DNA from: Stomorhina lunata
Lineage: Eukaryota > Arthropoda > Insecta > Diptera > Rhiniidae
Assembly: GCA_933228675.1 (NCBI GenBank)
Contig: OW121740.1
Span: 55,863,000-55,926,999, forward strand
Length of the DNA: 64,000 nt
Direction: 5' to 3'
How positions within the stretch are numbered: position 1 is the first letter of the stretch; each line of letters begins with the position of its first letter. Shown one piece after another: positions 11,812 through 22,099 of the stretch. The notes beneath the pieces were generated by a model that was not told the DNA's origin, did no database searches, and saw only the letters and a program-made list of their open reading frames with translations. The translations under genes were made by a program, and so were the position numbers.

Positions 11812-13295
11812 TCTGGAGATATTTGAATGGTAGTCAAGAAGCATTCGAGTTGATTTTCAAAAACACTGGTCTATTAGGGGTCGGAAGAGTGATTGATGGA
11901 CGTTTAAAGTTGGTCACCTCGGGTGTTCAACTTTTTCAAAAATTCGCCAAAAATCAATCATTTTTGGATGGATTGAAAAGAAATTTTAAACTTAAGTTGT
12001 CCTTGAGAAGATCTACAAAAAATACGCTTACATGTGTAGGTTATCTCGTTTGGGTAAATAGGAAATTTTTGGTTGATTTTTTTATTAAGAATATTCGTTA
12101 AATTCTTAATAAAACTTTGAATAATTTTTGTTCAAGATATGGGCAAAAATCAAATAGTTTTAATTTTTGGAGTTAAAAAACATACAAATTTTTGATCACT
12201 CAATAACTTTTTTGGGATATATTAGGGAGCTTAGTGGATGTAAAATCCGCTCGCATTAATGATTTTTTTTTAATTTCTAAAATTATGTAATTTAAAAACG
12301 ATTCTTTTTTATTAGTTTTAAGTTGATTTTAATACAATTTATATATTTTCAGGTGTTCTGTCGTTTCATGGTGTTTTGCTAATTTATATATGCCTTAACA
12401 GTGAAAAAAATAAAATTTTTTTTAATCGCGATTTTCTCGAAATTTTACAATTTGTGAGTCTTAGTGAAATTCTGCTGCCTTAATTTATGAACAAATTTAA
12501 TTTAAAGTAATTTTTTTATTTAAATATAAGTTTTAATATATTAAAACTTATATAGGGGCATATCTTTTTAAGATATAAAATTCTTATTTGGTCCACCAAA
12601 TCGTTAATCCTTATTATTTGTGGGCTTCAGATCTAAGGTAAAGCTTTATTAAAGAATAGTTTAAAGATCATTCCTGATCAATTTTATGCTAAATTGCTTC
12701 GGTGAAATATTTTTAGATAAAACCTTCGCGTTCTCAGCTTATAAAGAGATGTTTGACAAACTTTTGATGCAAATCGGTTATAATTTTCATCGCTTTTATG
12801 TCTTATGTGGTTTTGCGGTTTTGCTTTTAGGTATTAAAGTGCCAAAAAAACTCGGTTTACTCGGTAGTTTGGAAATTTTCATACATTTTTGAGAGTGTGC
12901 TCCACGAAAAACCGTCATTTGCACCTGTCGTATGTTACACCTATATTTAGCACATTAACGAGATATATATCAAACGATGCGAAAGTGGTATTTCTACAAA
13001 CCAAAAAATATGCGAAAAAAATAAAAAGTGGCGAAAACGAGCTTCAAATTTTGGCAGCTATTAAGTAGTATTAGAAGTGATGAAATTAAAATTTAGAGGG
13101 AAGTGGATTCATTTCCTAGGTGTGATGTCTATTTTGTAGAACAACGACCAACGACTTGGGTCCAAATGTTAAAACGAATGCAGAAGAAGACGAAATATGA
13201 AGAAAAACTTGAATGTCTCAATCGATTTTTTAACGTTTTTTTTTTAATTTGATTGCCAATTACGCTTAGAAGCACAAACTAGCTCTATTAATATA

Positions 13296-14599
13296 ATGGG
13301 TGTTTTTTTTAGAGGTATAGAACTTCGAATTGAAATAAAACACAAGAAAATCGTTTTAATGTCCATCAATTTGGCTTTATTGGAAGGATAATTTTATGGC
13401 ATTAATGTTTAAATATGATTTCGGGCATGTGGCCGCCGCTCCTGGCTCGAATAAAGCCAATTCTACAGGTCCAATTTTCAACTACTTTTTCGAGCATATG
13501 GGGCCGTATGTTGGCAATAACGCCACTAATGTTGGCTTCCAAGTCCCCTAACGTTTCTGGTTTGTTGGCGTAGACGAGCGACTTCACATATCCCCAAAGA
13601 AAATAATCCAGTGGTGTCAAATCGCACGATCTTGGTGGCCAATTGACAGGTCCATTCCGCGAAATTATGCGCTCATCGAATGTTTCCTTCAATAAATCAA
13701 TTGTGACGTGCGCTGTGTGGTATGTAGCGTCGTCTTGTTGGAACCACAACTCATCCACATTCATGCCATCCAATTGGGGAACAAAATAGTCGGTTATCAT
13801 GGCTCTATACCGGTCTCCATTTATGGTAACTGACTCTCCAGCATTATTTTGGAAGAAGTATGGCCCAATGACTCCACCAGCCCATAGAGCACACCAAACA
13901 GTCAGTTTTTGTGGATGTAATGGCGTCTCAAGGGTCTCATGTGGATTCTCTTCACTCCAAATGCGGCAATTTTGCTTGTTGACGTAGCCATTCAACCAAA
14001 AATGAGCCTCATCACTGAACAAAATTTTGCGATGAAAATCAGCATCGAGATCAATCTCATTTTCGGCACATACACCAAAATCACGACGCATTGCATGGTC
14101 TCGCGGCTTTAATTCTTGCACAAGCTGGATCTTGTAAGGTCGCAAGCCAAGATCTTTGCGCAAAATCTTAAATAAAGTTAATGGACAAAGCTCCAATTGC
14201 TGTGCACGGTGGCGAATCGATTCATTCATGTCCTCTTCAACACTTTGCTCTACAGCGGCAATTGTTTCTTCGGTGCGCACTGTTCGACGTCGCTGCGGAT
14301 GCGTATTATCACATAGAGTAAAGGTAGTGCGAAAACGATCCATGGTTAACCGAATTAATTGCTCTGATGGACGATTATGTCGACCATAAAATGGACGGAG
14401 CTTGCGGTAAACTTCGCGAACTGAACCATTATTTTCGAAATAAATTTGCACGATTTGCAAGCGTTGTTCTTTTGTCAACCTGTTCATGATGAAATGGCAA
14501 ACCAAACTAAATATTAATCACTTGACAGCTGACAAAATGGCCGCCAGTTATAAAAGTGATGACAACTTAAAGTTCTATACCTCAATAAAAAACACCCGA
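13296..14599 (-). mobile_element. DD41D mariner, apparently full length
   Basis: 1304 bp between TA duplications (13294-13295 and 14600-14601). Ends are ATGGGTGTTTTTTTTAGAGG on the left and the complement of TCGGGTGTTTTTTATTGAGG on the right, and the inverted match continues through TATAGAACTT. One transposase frame occupies most of it on the minus strand. The copy at 37129-38320 has the same termini and confirms the boundaries. Confidence 0.95.
13402..14487 (-). CDS. DD41D mariner transposase, uninterrupted
   Basis: A transposase that cuts and inserts its own element at TA sites in the nucleus. The open frame starts at 14505; I prefer the methionine at 14487 (MNRLTKEQRL), giving about 361 residues, because the second copy and relatives begin alike and the six residues before it look like leader. 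Counting from 14505, a helix-turn-helix region spans roughly residues 8-130. The catalytic triad is D165 (FSDEAHFWLNG), D258 (WFQQDDATYHTA) and D300 (SCDLTPLDYFLWG), with 41 residues between the second and third D. That spacing defines the DD41D (rosa-type) group. The frame has no stop and the triad is complete. Two residues beside the second D (DATYH) differ from the GATCH of the other copy, so activity is uncertain. AT content and codon use match transposon DNA, not a host gene. Confidence 0.93.
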   Translation of the reverse strand: MNRLTKEQRLQIVQIYFENNGSVREVYRKLRPFYGRHNRPSEQLIRLTMDRFRTTFTLCDNTHPQRRRTVRTEETIAAVEQSVEEDMNESIRHRAQQLELCPLTLFKILRKDLGLRPYKIQLVQELKPRDHAMRRDFGVCAENEIDLDADFHRKILFSDEAHFWLNGYVNKQNCRIWSEENPHETLETPLHPQKLTVWCALWAGGVIGPYFFQNNAGESVTINGDRYRAMITDYFVPQLDGMNVDELWFQQDDATYHTAHVTIDLLKETFDERIISRNGPVNWPPRSCDLTPLDYFLWGYVKSLVYANKPETLGDLEANISGVIANIRPHMLEKVVENWTCRIGFIRARSGGHMPEIIFKH

Positions 14600-15080
14600 T
14601 ACATATTGTCTTCAGTATACCTGAAATATTGCAAATTTAAAATCTGTAATTAGATTTTTCGAACTCTAAGGGAACAAAAATTATTCGAGTTGAATGTCGT
14701 TTTCAAAGGAATCAAATCTGTTTGATTTTTGCCCATATTTTTTTTCATTTAAAAGTTGAAAATATTCAAAGTTGACAGATAAAAAAAAAATATCGCTTTT
14801 TTGAGTTTTTCCCCGAAAGACAGCTATATTTTTTCACTAATAAAAACTTTTTTCTTAAGAAACATAAAAAGATTTTTAAAGTTTTTAAAGGAAAGCATAA
14901 TGACATGAAATAAATTTCTTGTCAATTGGACTTTTGGTCCTTCAACATGCCCTCTCAAAAAAATCCGAATTTGAAACTGTTATTGATTAGAAAAATTTTT
15001 TTCTGAAACGCGCTGCAAATAGAGTCAGTGTTGCCATTTTTGTAAATAAAAACTTATAGTTTGAAACCCTTTTTTAAAAT

Positions 15081-15878
15081 AATTTTTCTTTATTTTGATA
15101 TATTTTACTGCACTACTTTATCTCTCGAAACACAGATATAAGACAGATTTAATAAAACCATGGCAACTCTTAAGCTCAAAAGAACGGTAACTATATTTCT
15201 GAGTCTTCTATTGAAATAGAAAAAAACTATTTTTCAACAGAAATTGAATTGGAAATATTTCTTCGGAATCGGATGCAGATAAGGCAGCTTGAATTACGAA
15301 ATACATATCGACTTCAAATGACTTTAATATTATAATGATCTATTATAACAAAAAAAAAAAAAAAACAAAAAACATTTTCAAGAGATAAAAATGTTTTTAT
15401 AAAAGTGGCATATCAGAATGTTGGAAATATTTTGGGGACTTTAAATTTGGAAATAAAAAAAAATTCTTGAAAAATATTAATTTTGCAAATATGTTTTTAA
15501 ATAAAACTTAATCGACTGCAGTCGACTCCGAGCCGCCGCCGATTATGCTCCACTGGGAGTCAAGGATAACAGAAGAAGAAGCCGCCGATATTTTGTGGTC
15601 GGCCTGTTTCTCTGATTCTAAGTACGATAGGTATGTTCGATTAGTGTTCTCATATTTGAATTTGAATTCTATTTTTGTTCACCTTTGTTCTAAAATATAT
15701 GAACTTTCATACGAAATGAAAGTAATTAAAAGGTTGGCAAAATCCATTTTAGGCGCCCGCTTGGCATAATTTAATAATATTTTTTTCCACTAACTTAAGT
15801 CAAATTTGGTCTATTCCTAAATGTCATTACTTTATTTTTAACAAAATATTTTAATTAAAAAGTTGTACTGTAGTGTAT
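15081..15878. other. unassigned stretch with a small GC-rich patch
   Basis: Mostly A/T-rich. A patch at 15510-15610 (TCGACTGCAGTCGACTCCGA, then an AGCCGCCGCCG run) is unusually G+C-rich and sits at the start of a 74-codon plus-strand frame (15545-15769). That frame has no recognised motif. The patch contains a perfect TCGACTGCAGTCGA palindrome (15512-15525). It could be an old exon or transposon fragment; nothing decides it. Confidence 0.35.
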
Positions 15879-16065
15879 TGCACTAAGAATCCCAATTTAT
15901 TACAATTATTTATTATTGTAATAAATAGTTTTTTGATAAAACCAAAAAATGTTGGTGGGGAAACCTTCCCTCGACGCGTTTCGATGGTTGGTTAGACCAT
16001 CTCATCAGGAGGATTATCCCTAATTCTAGACAGAGCGAATATTTTAATATTTATTTTCTGTTCAA
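15879..16065 (-). mobile_element. second copy of the 9.1-kb MITE-like repeat, partial
   Basis: It carries the same landmarks as 9092-9343 in opposite orientation: GCACTAAGAATCCCA, then TTATTACAATTATT, then TTTCGATGGTTGGTTAGACC and the following CATC...AGGAGGATTATCCCTA. The far terminus is not recognisable. Confidence 0.55.
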
Positions 16066-17020
16066 ATGTTTATTAAAAATTAAAATTTTTATGTAAAAAA
16101 TAATGAAAAAGTTCAAGGAATTCCCTTAAAAAAATTCTAGGGATTTTTTTCCCGAAAAATCAGAGTGATCACGGGAAATGTTTCCCGGGAATATTCGAAT
16201 GAGAAACTCTGTTTACACAGAAAACAATGTTTACATTTTTTTGGTAGCAGCTTTTATCAGCCACCCTATCGCATTAGTGCCAGGAGTTCAATAGTTATTT
16301 TTGTAAGTCCTTTTCATTACAATGTGAAATATAATTAAAAAAAGTAATCAGAAGTTAAAATGGATCAAGTCCATTTTAAAGTTTAACTTATTCCAAAAAA
16401 TTTGAAAAATTTAACTTTCGAATTTTATTCGGCCAAACTCTTAAGCAAAACCAATTGAAAATAACCACAACTGCCATCACCAATCAAAAACGAATTAAAA
16501 ACTATGAAATTTGCTAACATTTGACTGAAAGTAAAATAAACAAATAAATATTAAGAATACACCCGCATCCAATAATGTACAAAAAATAACTTCAATAGTT
16601 CGTAGCGTTTGTAACAATTAATAGACCATGTAACCTGAGTAAGGAAATTTCCATGACCAAAGACTGCATCCAGCTTCAAATTCTATCCGGCTGTTAAACA
16701 TTTTAACTAGAAATTGTTGGCATAAATGAATTTATGTATATTTATGAATGTATGTATGTATGTAAGTATGAATTTGAATAAGTAGATAAATATTTGTCTG
16801 AATATCTCTACACAATCCCGAATAAATGCATGAATGAATGAATATTGGCAGCTTTCAACCAGTTTTTATTTTCAGAAAATTTATTGAACACAACTAACTC
16901 ATCTTTCATGTTTTATATTTGTACCGGAGTCAGGATTAACATTTATACCTGCTGTGCGAAAAAACACAACAACAACAAAAATAAAACAAAAAAAATAAAT
17001 AAAATTTGTTGTCTATTTAG
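16066..17020. other. unassigned, possibly intronic sequence
   Basis: No transposon structure was found. Contains short ATGT and GAAT repeats (16736-16765, 16828-16845), as is usual for fly introns and intergenic DNA. It leads into a good splice acceptor at 17020, so it may be the last intron of a host gene. Confidence 0.35.
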
Positions 17021-17130
17021 CCGTAAGCCTGATTTGGACAAATAGCTTTGGCTACAAGTTCACCAAGGCTGATGATCTGGTCAACAAGCTAAACCAACAA
17101 CAGGAACAGCGAGCATCACTACACTCTTAG
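17021..17130 (+). CDS. candidate terminal coding exon of a host gene
   Basis: A pyrimidine-rich stretch ending TTGTTGTCTATTTAG makes a good splice acceptor. After it a phase-2 frame reads VSLIWTNSFGYKFTK, then ADDLVNKLNQQQEQRASLHS and a TAG stop. Unlike all surrounding DNA, the codons prefer G or C in third position (AAG, TTC, ACC, CTG, GTC, AAC, CAG), as fly host exons do. The tail is basic, polar and glutamine-rich, perhaps a cytoplasmic or coiled-coil end. A possible polyadenylation signal (AAAATAAA-like) follows near 17215. I do not recognise the protein. No upstream exon was identified in the window, and a 35-codon frame could still be chance. Confidence 0.45.
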
Positions 17131-17407
17131 CATACCTATGTATATCCGAGAGTAGTACAGACCAACAAAATACAGAATCACTGGAATAAATGTATTGATT
17201 TTGAATAATTCATAAAATAAATTGCCATGAAATGAATGAAGTGTGTACGAGTATAAATTTACATCTATTTGAGTAACATTTTCGTTTTGGTTCATTTTGC
17301 ACATTTTTTTTCTCTAGCCCTCTTCTTCTTCTTCGTTTTTATTTAAATCAAACATTTAAATAAATTTTAAGAAAAGTTTTCCTTGTTGAATCTTTAACAA
17401 ATCGCAG

Positions 17408-17463
17408 AACATGACACTTTTCATATCTTTCGCCATAGGATGGATGGGTGGTGCACTGCTATA
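17408..17463 (+). pseudogene. candidate short coding exon interrupted by a mariner
   Basis: A pyrimidine-rich tract ends in AAATCGCAG, then an in-frame reading NMTLFISFAIGWMGGALLY reaches the TA where the DD34D mariner is inserted. Directly after the mariner (21711) the same frame continues VGISAKI and a stop at 21733-21735. The hydrophobic composition would suit a membrane-spanning C-terminal end. If real, the insertion destroys this exon. It is only 26 codons, so chance is a serious alternative. It may be a second alternative last exon of the same gene as 17021-17130. Confidence 0.25.
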
Positions 17464-17898
17464 CGAGGGCGGTTCGGAAACTCCTTAGCCTAGCACAAAA
17501 AGTGTGGTACTAACCAGAGAAGAGACTGAATACATTCACAAATGTTGACAGCAACGTATGCATATTGCTTTTGCATTGCCTACAAAGGCAATAACTTTTT
17601 ATGCAGATGCCTTCATTCATTCACAAATTTTCGTTGATTGTCTTTTTACACACTATTTCATTATTGCACTGCACGTTAATCAACGAAATAGTTTGATGTC
17701 ACACTTTAAGTTAGAAAAAATTCGTACGACTCTCTCATTTTTCGTTCTATTCGCAAAGTATTCGTATAATATGTCTGCGTTGTTATCAGTGCTGCCATAT
17801 GTTTTTCTACGCTTTCATGCTGAATCATTGGGCGAAAATTTTTTTATTAAAATTTTTTTTCATTATTTGGGAATTAATTATTCGAACTTTAGAATTAA

Positions 17899-18322
17899 TT
17901 GAAAAATTAGGTTTCATCAGGCTTGAGTTCATTTAATTTTCAAATTATTAATTTTGAAAATTGGAAAGTAAATTATGGAGAAAAACTGAAAAAATTATTT
18001 TTGAACGCGGCTAGTGGATTGCAATTTCTGTCCCGCCACAGGACGTCAACAAGTAATAGGAGAATACACAATCAATTAAACGTAGGGATGTTCGATCAAA
18101 CTCAATGAGTTAAATTGATGATTACCTCTGCAATTTGACAACTCGACTGTGGTCGAGGGCGCTAAGTGCTGATGACGTCCTGTGGCGGGACAGAAATTGC
18201 AATCCACTAGCCGCGTTCAAAAATAATTTTTTCAGTTTTTCTCCATAATTTACTTTCCAATTTTCAAAATTAATAATTTGAAAATTAAATGAACTCAAGC
18301 CTGATGAAACCTAATTTTTCAA
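17899..18322. repeat. 150-bp perfect inverted repeat with 124-bp spacer
   Basis: Arms 17899-18048 and 18173-18322 appear to match base for base, from TTGAAAAATTAGGTTTCATC to CCGCCACAGGACGTCA. The spacer (18049-18172) is unrelated to itself. The right arm abuts a block of the minisatellite. The lack of differences suggests recent origin or gene conversion; a transcript would form a long hairpin. Confidence 0.9.
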
Positions 18323-18680
18323 ATTTTTTTTCGATAAAAATATTTTTCTATAGAAAAATTTTTTATAAAAATATTTTTCTAAGAAATATTTTGTTAAAAA
18401 AAATTTCGATAAAATGTTTTTCTATAGAAACATTTTCAATAAAATATTTTTCAATGAAACAATTTTCAATAAAAATATTTTTCAATAGACAAATTTTCGA
18501 TAAAAATAGTTTTCTATAGTAAAAATTTTCAATAAAAATATTTTTCTATAGAAAATTTTTGGATAAAAATATATATTTCTATTGAAAAGTTTTTGATAAA
18601 AATATTTTTCTATTGAAAGATTTTTTTAATAAAAAAAATTTATACAAAAATTTTTTGATAAAAAAAATGTATTATATAAT
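18323..18680. repeat. diverged A/T minisatellite block
   Basis: Repeats of TTTTCGATAAAAATATTTTT plus CTATAGAAAAA, clearly related to the 30-bp array at 4.7-8.9 kb but with a slightly different unit and more decay. It starts right at the end of the 150-bp inverted repeat. Confidence 0.85.
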
Positions 18681-18714
18681 TTTTTTTTATAATTATGTTA
18701 GAACGAACTACATA

Positions 18715-18830
18715 CAAAAACCGATTTTTAAATATACGGTGCCCTATTTTGAGGTCCGATTGTGCCGCCCCAGTAGAACATATGTTTTGCAAGTTCAAAA
18801 CTTGATGTCTCCAGCACTAACGCGCAACAG
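18715..18830 (+). repeat. dispersed repeat, matched at 55436-55560 in opposite orientation
   Basis: Shares GGTGCCCTATTTTGAGGTCC, GATTGTGCCGCCCCAGTAGA and CTCCAGCACTAACG-like blocks with the complement of 55436-55560 (GGTACCCTACTTTGGGGGAC and so on). Moderately diverged; the family is unknown. Confidence 0.55.
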
Positions 18831-18984
18831 TTAATTTCTTTTTCTGCCATCCCAGTGTTTGACGACTTTTTTCTATAAATTTAACGATTTTGCATCCATT
18901 TCATCTGGCAACTTGTTTCTTTCTTTTTGTCTTTGCCCACCTATACAACTATAGTTTTGTCTTGTGCACAACTTGTCTTGTAAC

Positions 18985-20246
18985 CAGTGTTGCCACCATC
19001 CAAATGTTAAATTACACATGGATAGTGCCAAAATTACACATGAAATTAGGAATTACACATGATTTTTTTTTGTTGGCAAAATAACATGTTTTGAATTAAA
19101 TTTAATTAATTTTTTTTTTGTTAAAATTAAAAAAAATTAAAAAAATTATTTGTAGTTTTATAAATTAGTGTTCATCGTTTTTTATTTTAAAAGCAATAAA
19201 TGTATACTATTTCAAATCGTTACTTAGCACTTAAAAATAAACAAAATGAAATAAATAACGACTATATTGAAAATCTTCCACTTCTTGTTTAACATTTTTT
19301 GTGTAGGTTCAAAAATTGGTCCACCATTAATAAATTTTTGCAAAGTATGAAACAATCTATCTCCAAGAAATTCTTTAAATCAAAAACTTTTATCCAATAA
19401 TCTTCTGGCTCCAAAGCCCAAAAGTTTCAAAATCGAAAAGTACATGTCAAGAGTTTGCAAATCGGCATTGAAGAATTAAAACCTTTTTGTTAAACATATG
19501 TGTCACCTTCTCCGAGAAAAGTGTATGAAAATAAAGTTTTGAGAAAAACTAAAAAAATTAAATTTTAATGTTTTTCTCATTTTTATCGATTTTCCCAAGT
19601 TCGTTTTGTACGTTTTTATGGCAAATAAATTTTTATCAGAAATCAAACTCATTTCATCTTATTCTAAACCCTTTTTGGTACCAGAATCCACTGCTAACTC
19701 TAAGCCCGTTTTTTTTGTACACTAGGTTCCTTTTCTCGTAAAAGGTCAATATAATGATTGAAGTTTGAAAGTTTGGACAAATTTGGGATCAACAATATCC
19801 GCAATTGAATATATATCGTCACTTAAGTTAAGTATTGTTTTAATTTCACGAATATAAAATTCCCGAAAATCATGAAGTATATTTTTTCCCGAAATAGAAA
19901 TTGTGGTCAAAGATTCATGAGTAGCTATACCAATATATCATATTCTTTAATAAACATATATATATTAATCTGAATGGTTGATTTCCCATAAGCACTGGGA
20001 TTTTAAAACATACATTTGTATGTAGTTAGAATAAAAAGTTTGCATTATATGCATTATTTCGATTTTGAATGGGACGCACATAAATTTATTTTTTAAAATG
20101 CAAGTTTTGAAAACTGTTTGTGTACTTAAAAATGACAAAAATTGAAATTACACATGAATTACACATGCAGCCAATTACACATCGGCTACACATAAAAATA
20201 AAAATTACACATGATATGTGTAATTACACCTGAAGTGGCAACACTG
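18985..20246. mobile_element. non-autonomous hAT element with ATTACACATG subterminal repeats
   Basis: Ends CAGTGTTGCCACC and the complement GTGGCAACACTG, with an exact 8-bp target duplication CTTGTAAC (18977-18984 and 20247-20254). Both ends carry several copies of ATTACACATG, three near the left end and at least five in the last 110 bp; hAT transposases typically bind such short subterminal motifs. The centre has no coding frame, so movement would need a transposase from elsewhere. Confidence 0.92.
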
Positions 20247-20642
20247 CTTGTAACGCAACTGAAATCATTCATAATATTTCGTAAACACTCACGCATTCGC
20301 TATTATAAAATGAATGTTTGAATGTTTTCCTAGTGTATTTGATTGCAGTTATAAACACAAGCAATGTATGCAATATATTTCATTATACTCTTATTTTGTG
20401 AATATGCATTGTTTCGTCTCAATTAAATATTGTATATTGACGACAAGTTTTCATTTTTGTGTGAATACATTCAAAGCAAGAAAACCGCCATTCAATCTCT
20501 TCTCTGGTACAAACAGAAAAAAGTTAAGTGTTTTGGAAACTTCCATCTCTGCTATAAACACATGTTAAATTTTGTTTCGATCTGGTAACTCCTTCATATA
20601 GAAACAGGTGTTCACAAAAGACGCATCCGCTATTTTTTTACA

Positions 20643-21633
20643 GTGGAAAAATTAGAAATACGTGGTGTCATTAAATATTTACATGAAAAAGGTTTATCGG
20701 GACAAGAAATTCATAATGATATGGTGAATGTGTTAGGTGAAAGTGCTCCTTCAAACTTCACCAGTAAAAAATTGGGTTGCTGAATTTAAACTTGGTCGTA
20801 CAATCATTGAAGATGAACCACGTAGTGGACGTCCAAAAACAGCAACAACAACAGAATTTGTAGCCAAAGTGCATGATATGGTATTAATCATGGGCTTCTC
20901 AAATGATCGAGTCCATTTCATTTTGCATGAAGAACTACAGATGAAAAAGCTTTCTGCAAGATGGGTGCCGTATTTGCTAACAGTCGACCAAAAACGCATA
21001 AGAATGAACATTTCTCAAGCTTGTTTAGATCGTTTTAAGCGAAATAAAATGGATTTTAAGCGTCGTTTCATAACTGTTGATGAGACATGGATCCACCACT
21101 ATACTCGAAAGACAAAGGAACAATCCAAACAATGGACTGAAGCTGGAGGAAGTGCCCCAAAGAAGGCAAAAGCAATTCAATCGACTAGTAAGGTTATGGC
21201 AACGGTTTTTTGGGACTTCAAAGGCATTTTATTGATAGACTATCTGCAAAAGGGTAAAACAATGAATTCAGAGTACTATTTCAACCTTTTGGATCAATTA
21301 AATGTACAAATTCGAGAAAAACGTCCTGGCTTACAACACAAAAAACCAGCGCACAAGACTGTTTTAACGATGGCTAAAATCAACGAATTAAAGTACGAGT
21401 TGCTTGACCACCCACCTTATTCTCCTGATTTAGCTCCCAGTGACTTTTACCTGTTCCCAAATCTAAAAAAATTCCTTGCTGGAAAGCGTTTTACCTCAAA
21501 TGAAGATGCAATTACAGCTTTTAACCACTATTTTAAAGACCTTGAGGAAAACTATTTTAATCAAAGGATAGAATTGCTAGAAAATCGTTGGACTAAGTTT
21601 GATGAAGTTTCAGGAGACTATATTGAAAAATAA
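20643..21633 (+). pseudogene. DD34D mariner transposase, frameshifted and catalytically broken
   Basis: The N-terminal part (VEKLEIRGVIKYLHEKGLSG from 20643) is one frame off from the long frame that starts at 20737, so a one-base change separates them near 20750. The long frame shows the mariner signature WVPYLL (usually WVPHEL), VDETWIHHY with the first catalytic D at its residue 115, SKQWTEAGGSAPKKAK, and YSPDLAPSDFYLF with the third D at residue 236. The second catalytic site, normally HDNAPAHK, reads HKKPAHK: one residue is lost and the D is gone. The transposase is therefore dead twice over. Frame and ends belong to the same element (17464-21708). Confidence 0.93.
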
Positions 21634-21710
21634 ATAAAATAAAAATATTTTTTAAAAACTAACTATTCTCTTTCATTGGTAGGCTAAGAAGTTTCCGAAC
21701 CGCCCTCGTA

Positions 21711-22099
21711 TGTTGGCATCTCTGCTAAAATATAAAAAAAAAAATAAATTAAATTTATATGACATGCTTGTTATGCCTGCATGATATATTGACTTCAGTT
21801 CCGGTTTAGATCCAGTAATTAATCATTGTGTTGACAAATGGCTTTGATATGCAATTTTATGATTCCAATCTAATCAAACTAACACCTCATGGAATGTCTT
21901 ACGATTTAAGAAGCACTTGCCTAAGATTATGTTCGGTTAGAAGAATTGATCACAATTAATAATACAAGTTCACTTAAATTCTCAAACTGATAGGTGATCA
22001 TAGATCATTCATGGTTGCCATTATTTTAAGTTTTATCATTGTACTTTACATGATCCAATCACCATCAGCCTGTCAATTAATTCATTTGATTAGAATTAA
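21711..22099. other. unassigned stretch
   Basis: Apart from the possible exon remainder 21711-21735, no supported gene or element. It borders the LINE pseudogene that begins near 22100. Confidence 0.35.

Larger units (their letters stand above)
12140..14735. mobile_element. TA-target inverted-repeat element carrying a mariner
   Basis: Ends are TGGGCAAAAATCAAATAG on the left and the complement of TGGGCAAAAATCAAACAG on the right, both flanked by TA (12138-12139, 14736-14737), which is the target of the Tc1/mariner superfamily. It interrupts the Transib-like copy at a place where the arm at 51370 is continuous. Without the DD41D mariner at 13296-14599 it is about 1.29 kb. The 12.2-13.3 kb part has no transposase I can read; the frame at 12686-12892 is short and unrecognised. 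Confidence 0.7.
11812..15080. mobile_element. Transib-like element fragment, split by a nested insertion
   Basis: 11812-12138 matches the arm of the palindromic element at about 50950-51370, and 14738-15080 matches about 51380-51800 (the stretch with CAAATAGAGTCAGTGTTGCC). The two parts are separated by an inserted 2.6-kb element. The outer CACAGTG terminus is missing: the copy starts at a LINE fragment junction on the left and fades at about 15080 on the right. Confidence 0.75.
17514..20507. mobile_element. inverted-repeat element nested in the mariner
   Basis: Ends are CCAGAGAAGAGACTGAAT on the left and the complement of CCAGAGAAGAGATTGAAT on the right, followed by looser inverted matches (GAATACATTCACA / GAATGTATTCACAC). 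Flanks TACTAA and TACAAA may be a 6-bp target duplication with one mismatch. It is itself hit by a hAT element (18985-20246) and holds a 150-bp inverted repeat and a block of the A/T minisatellite. No transposase is visible. Confidence 0.7.
17464..21708 (+). mobile_element. DD34D mariner enlarged to 4.2 kb by nested insertions
   Basis: Terminal repeats CGAGGGCGGTTCGGAAACTC (left) and the complement of CGAGGGCGGTTCGGAAACTT (right) match over about 30 bp with two differences. They are flanked by TA (17462-17463 and 21709-21710). Removing the inner insertion at 17514-20507 leaves about 1.25 kb, the usual size of a mariner. The transposase pseudogene at 20643-21633 lies in the right part. Confidence 0.92.

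Noticed and set aside
20314..20568. 84-codon frame MFECFPSVFDCSYKHK
   Set aside because: It overlaps the end of an inverted-repeat element and shows no motif or codon preference.
20751..21011. Minus-strand frame opposite the DD34D mariner
   Set aside because: Antisense shadow of a clear transposase frame.
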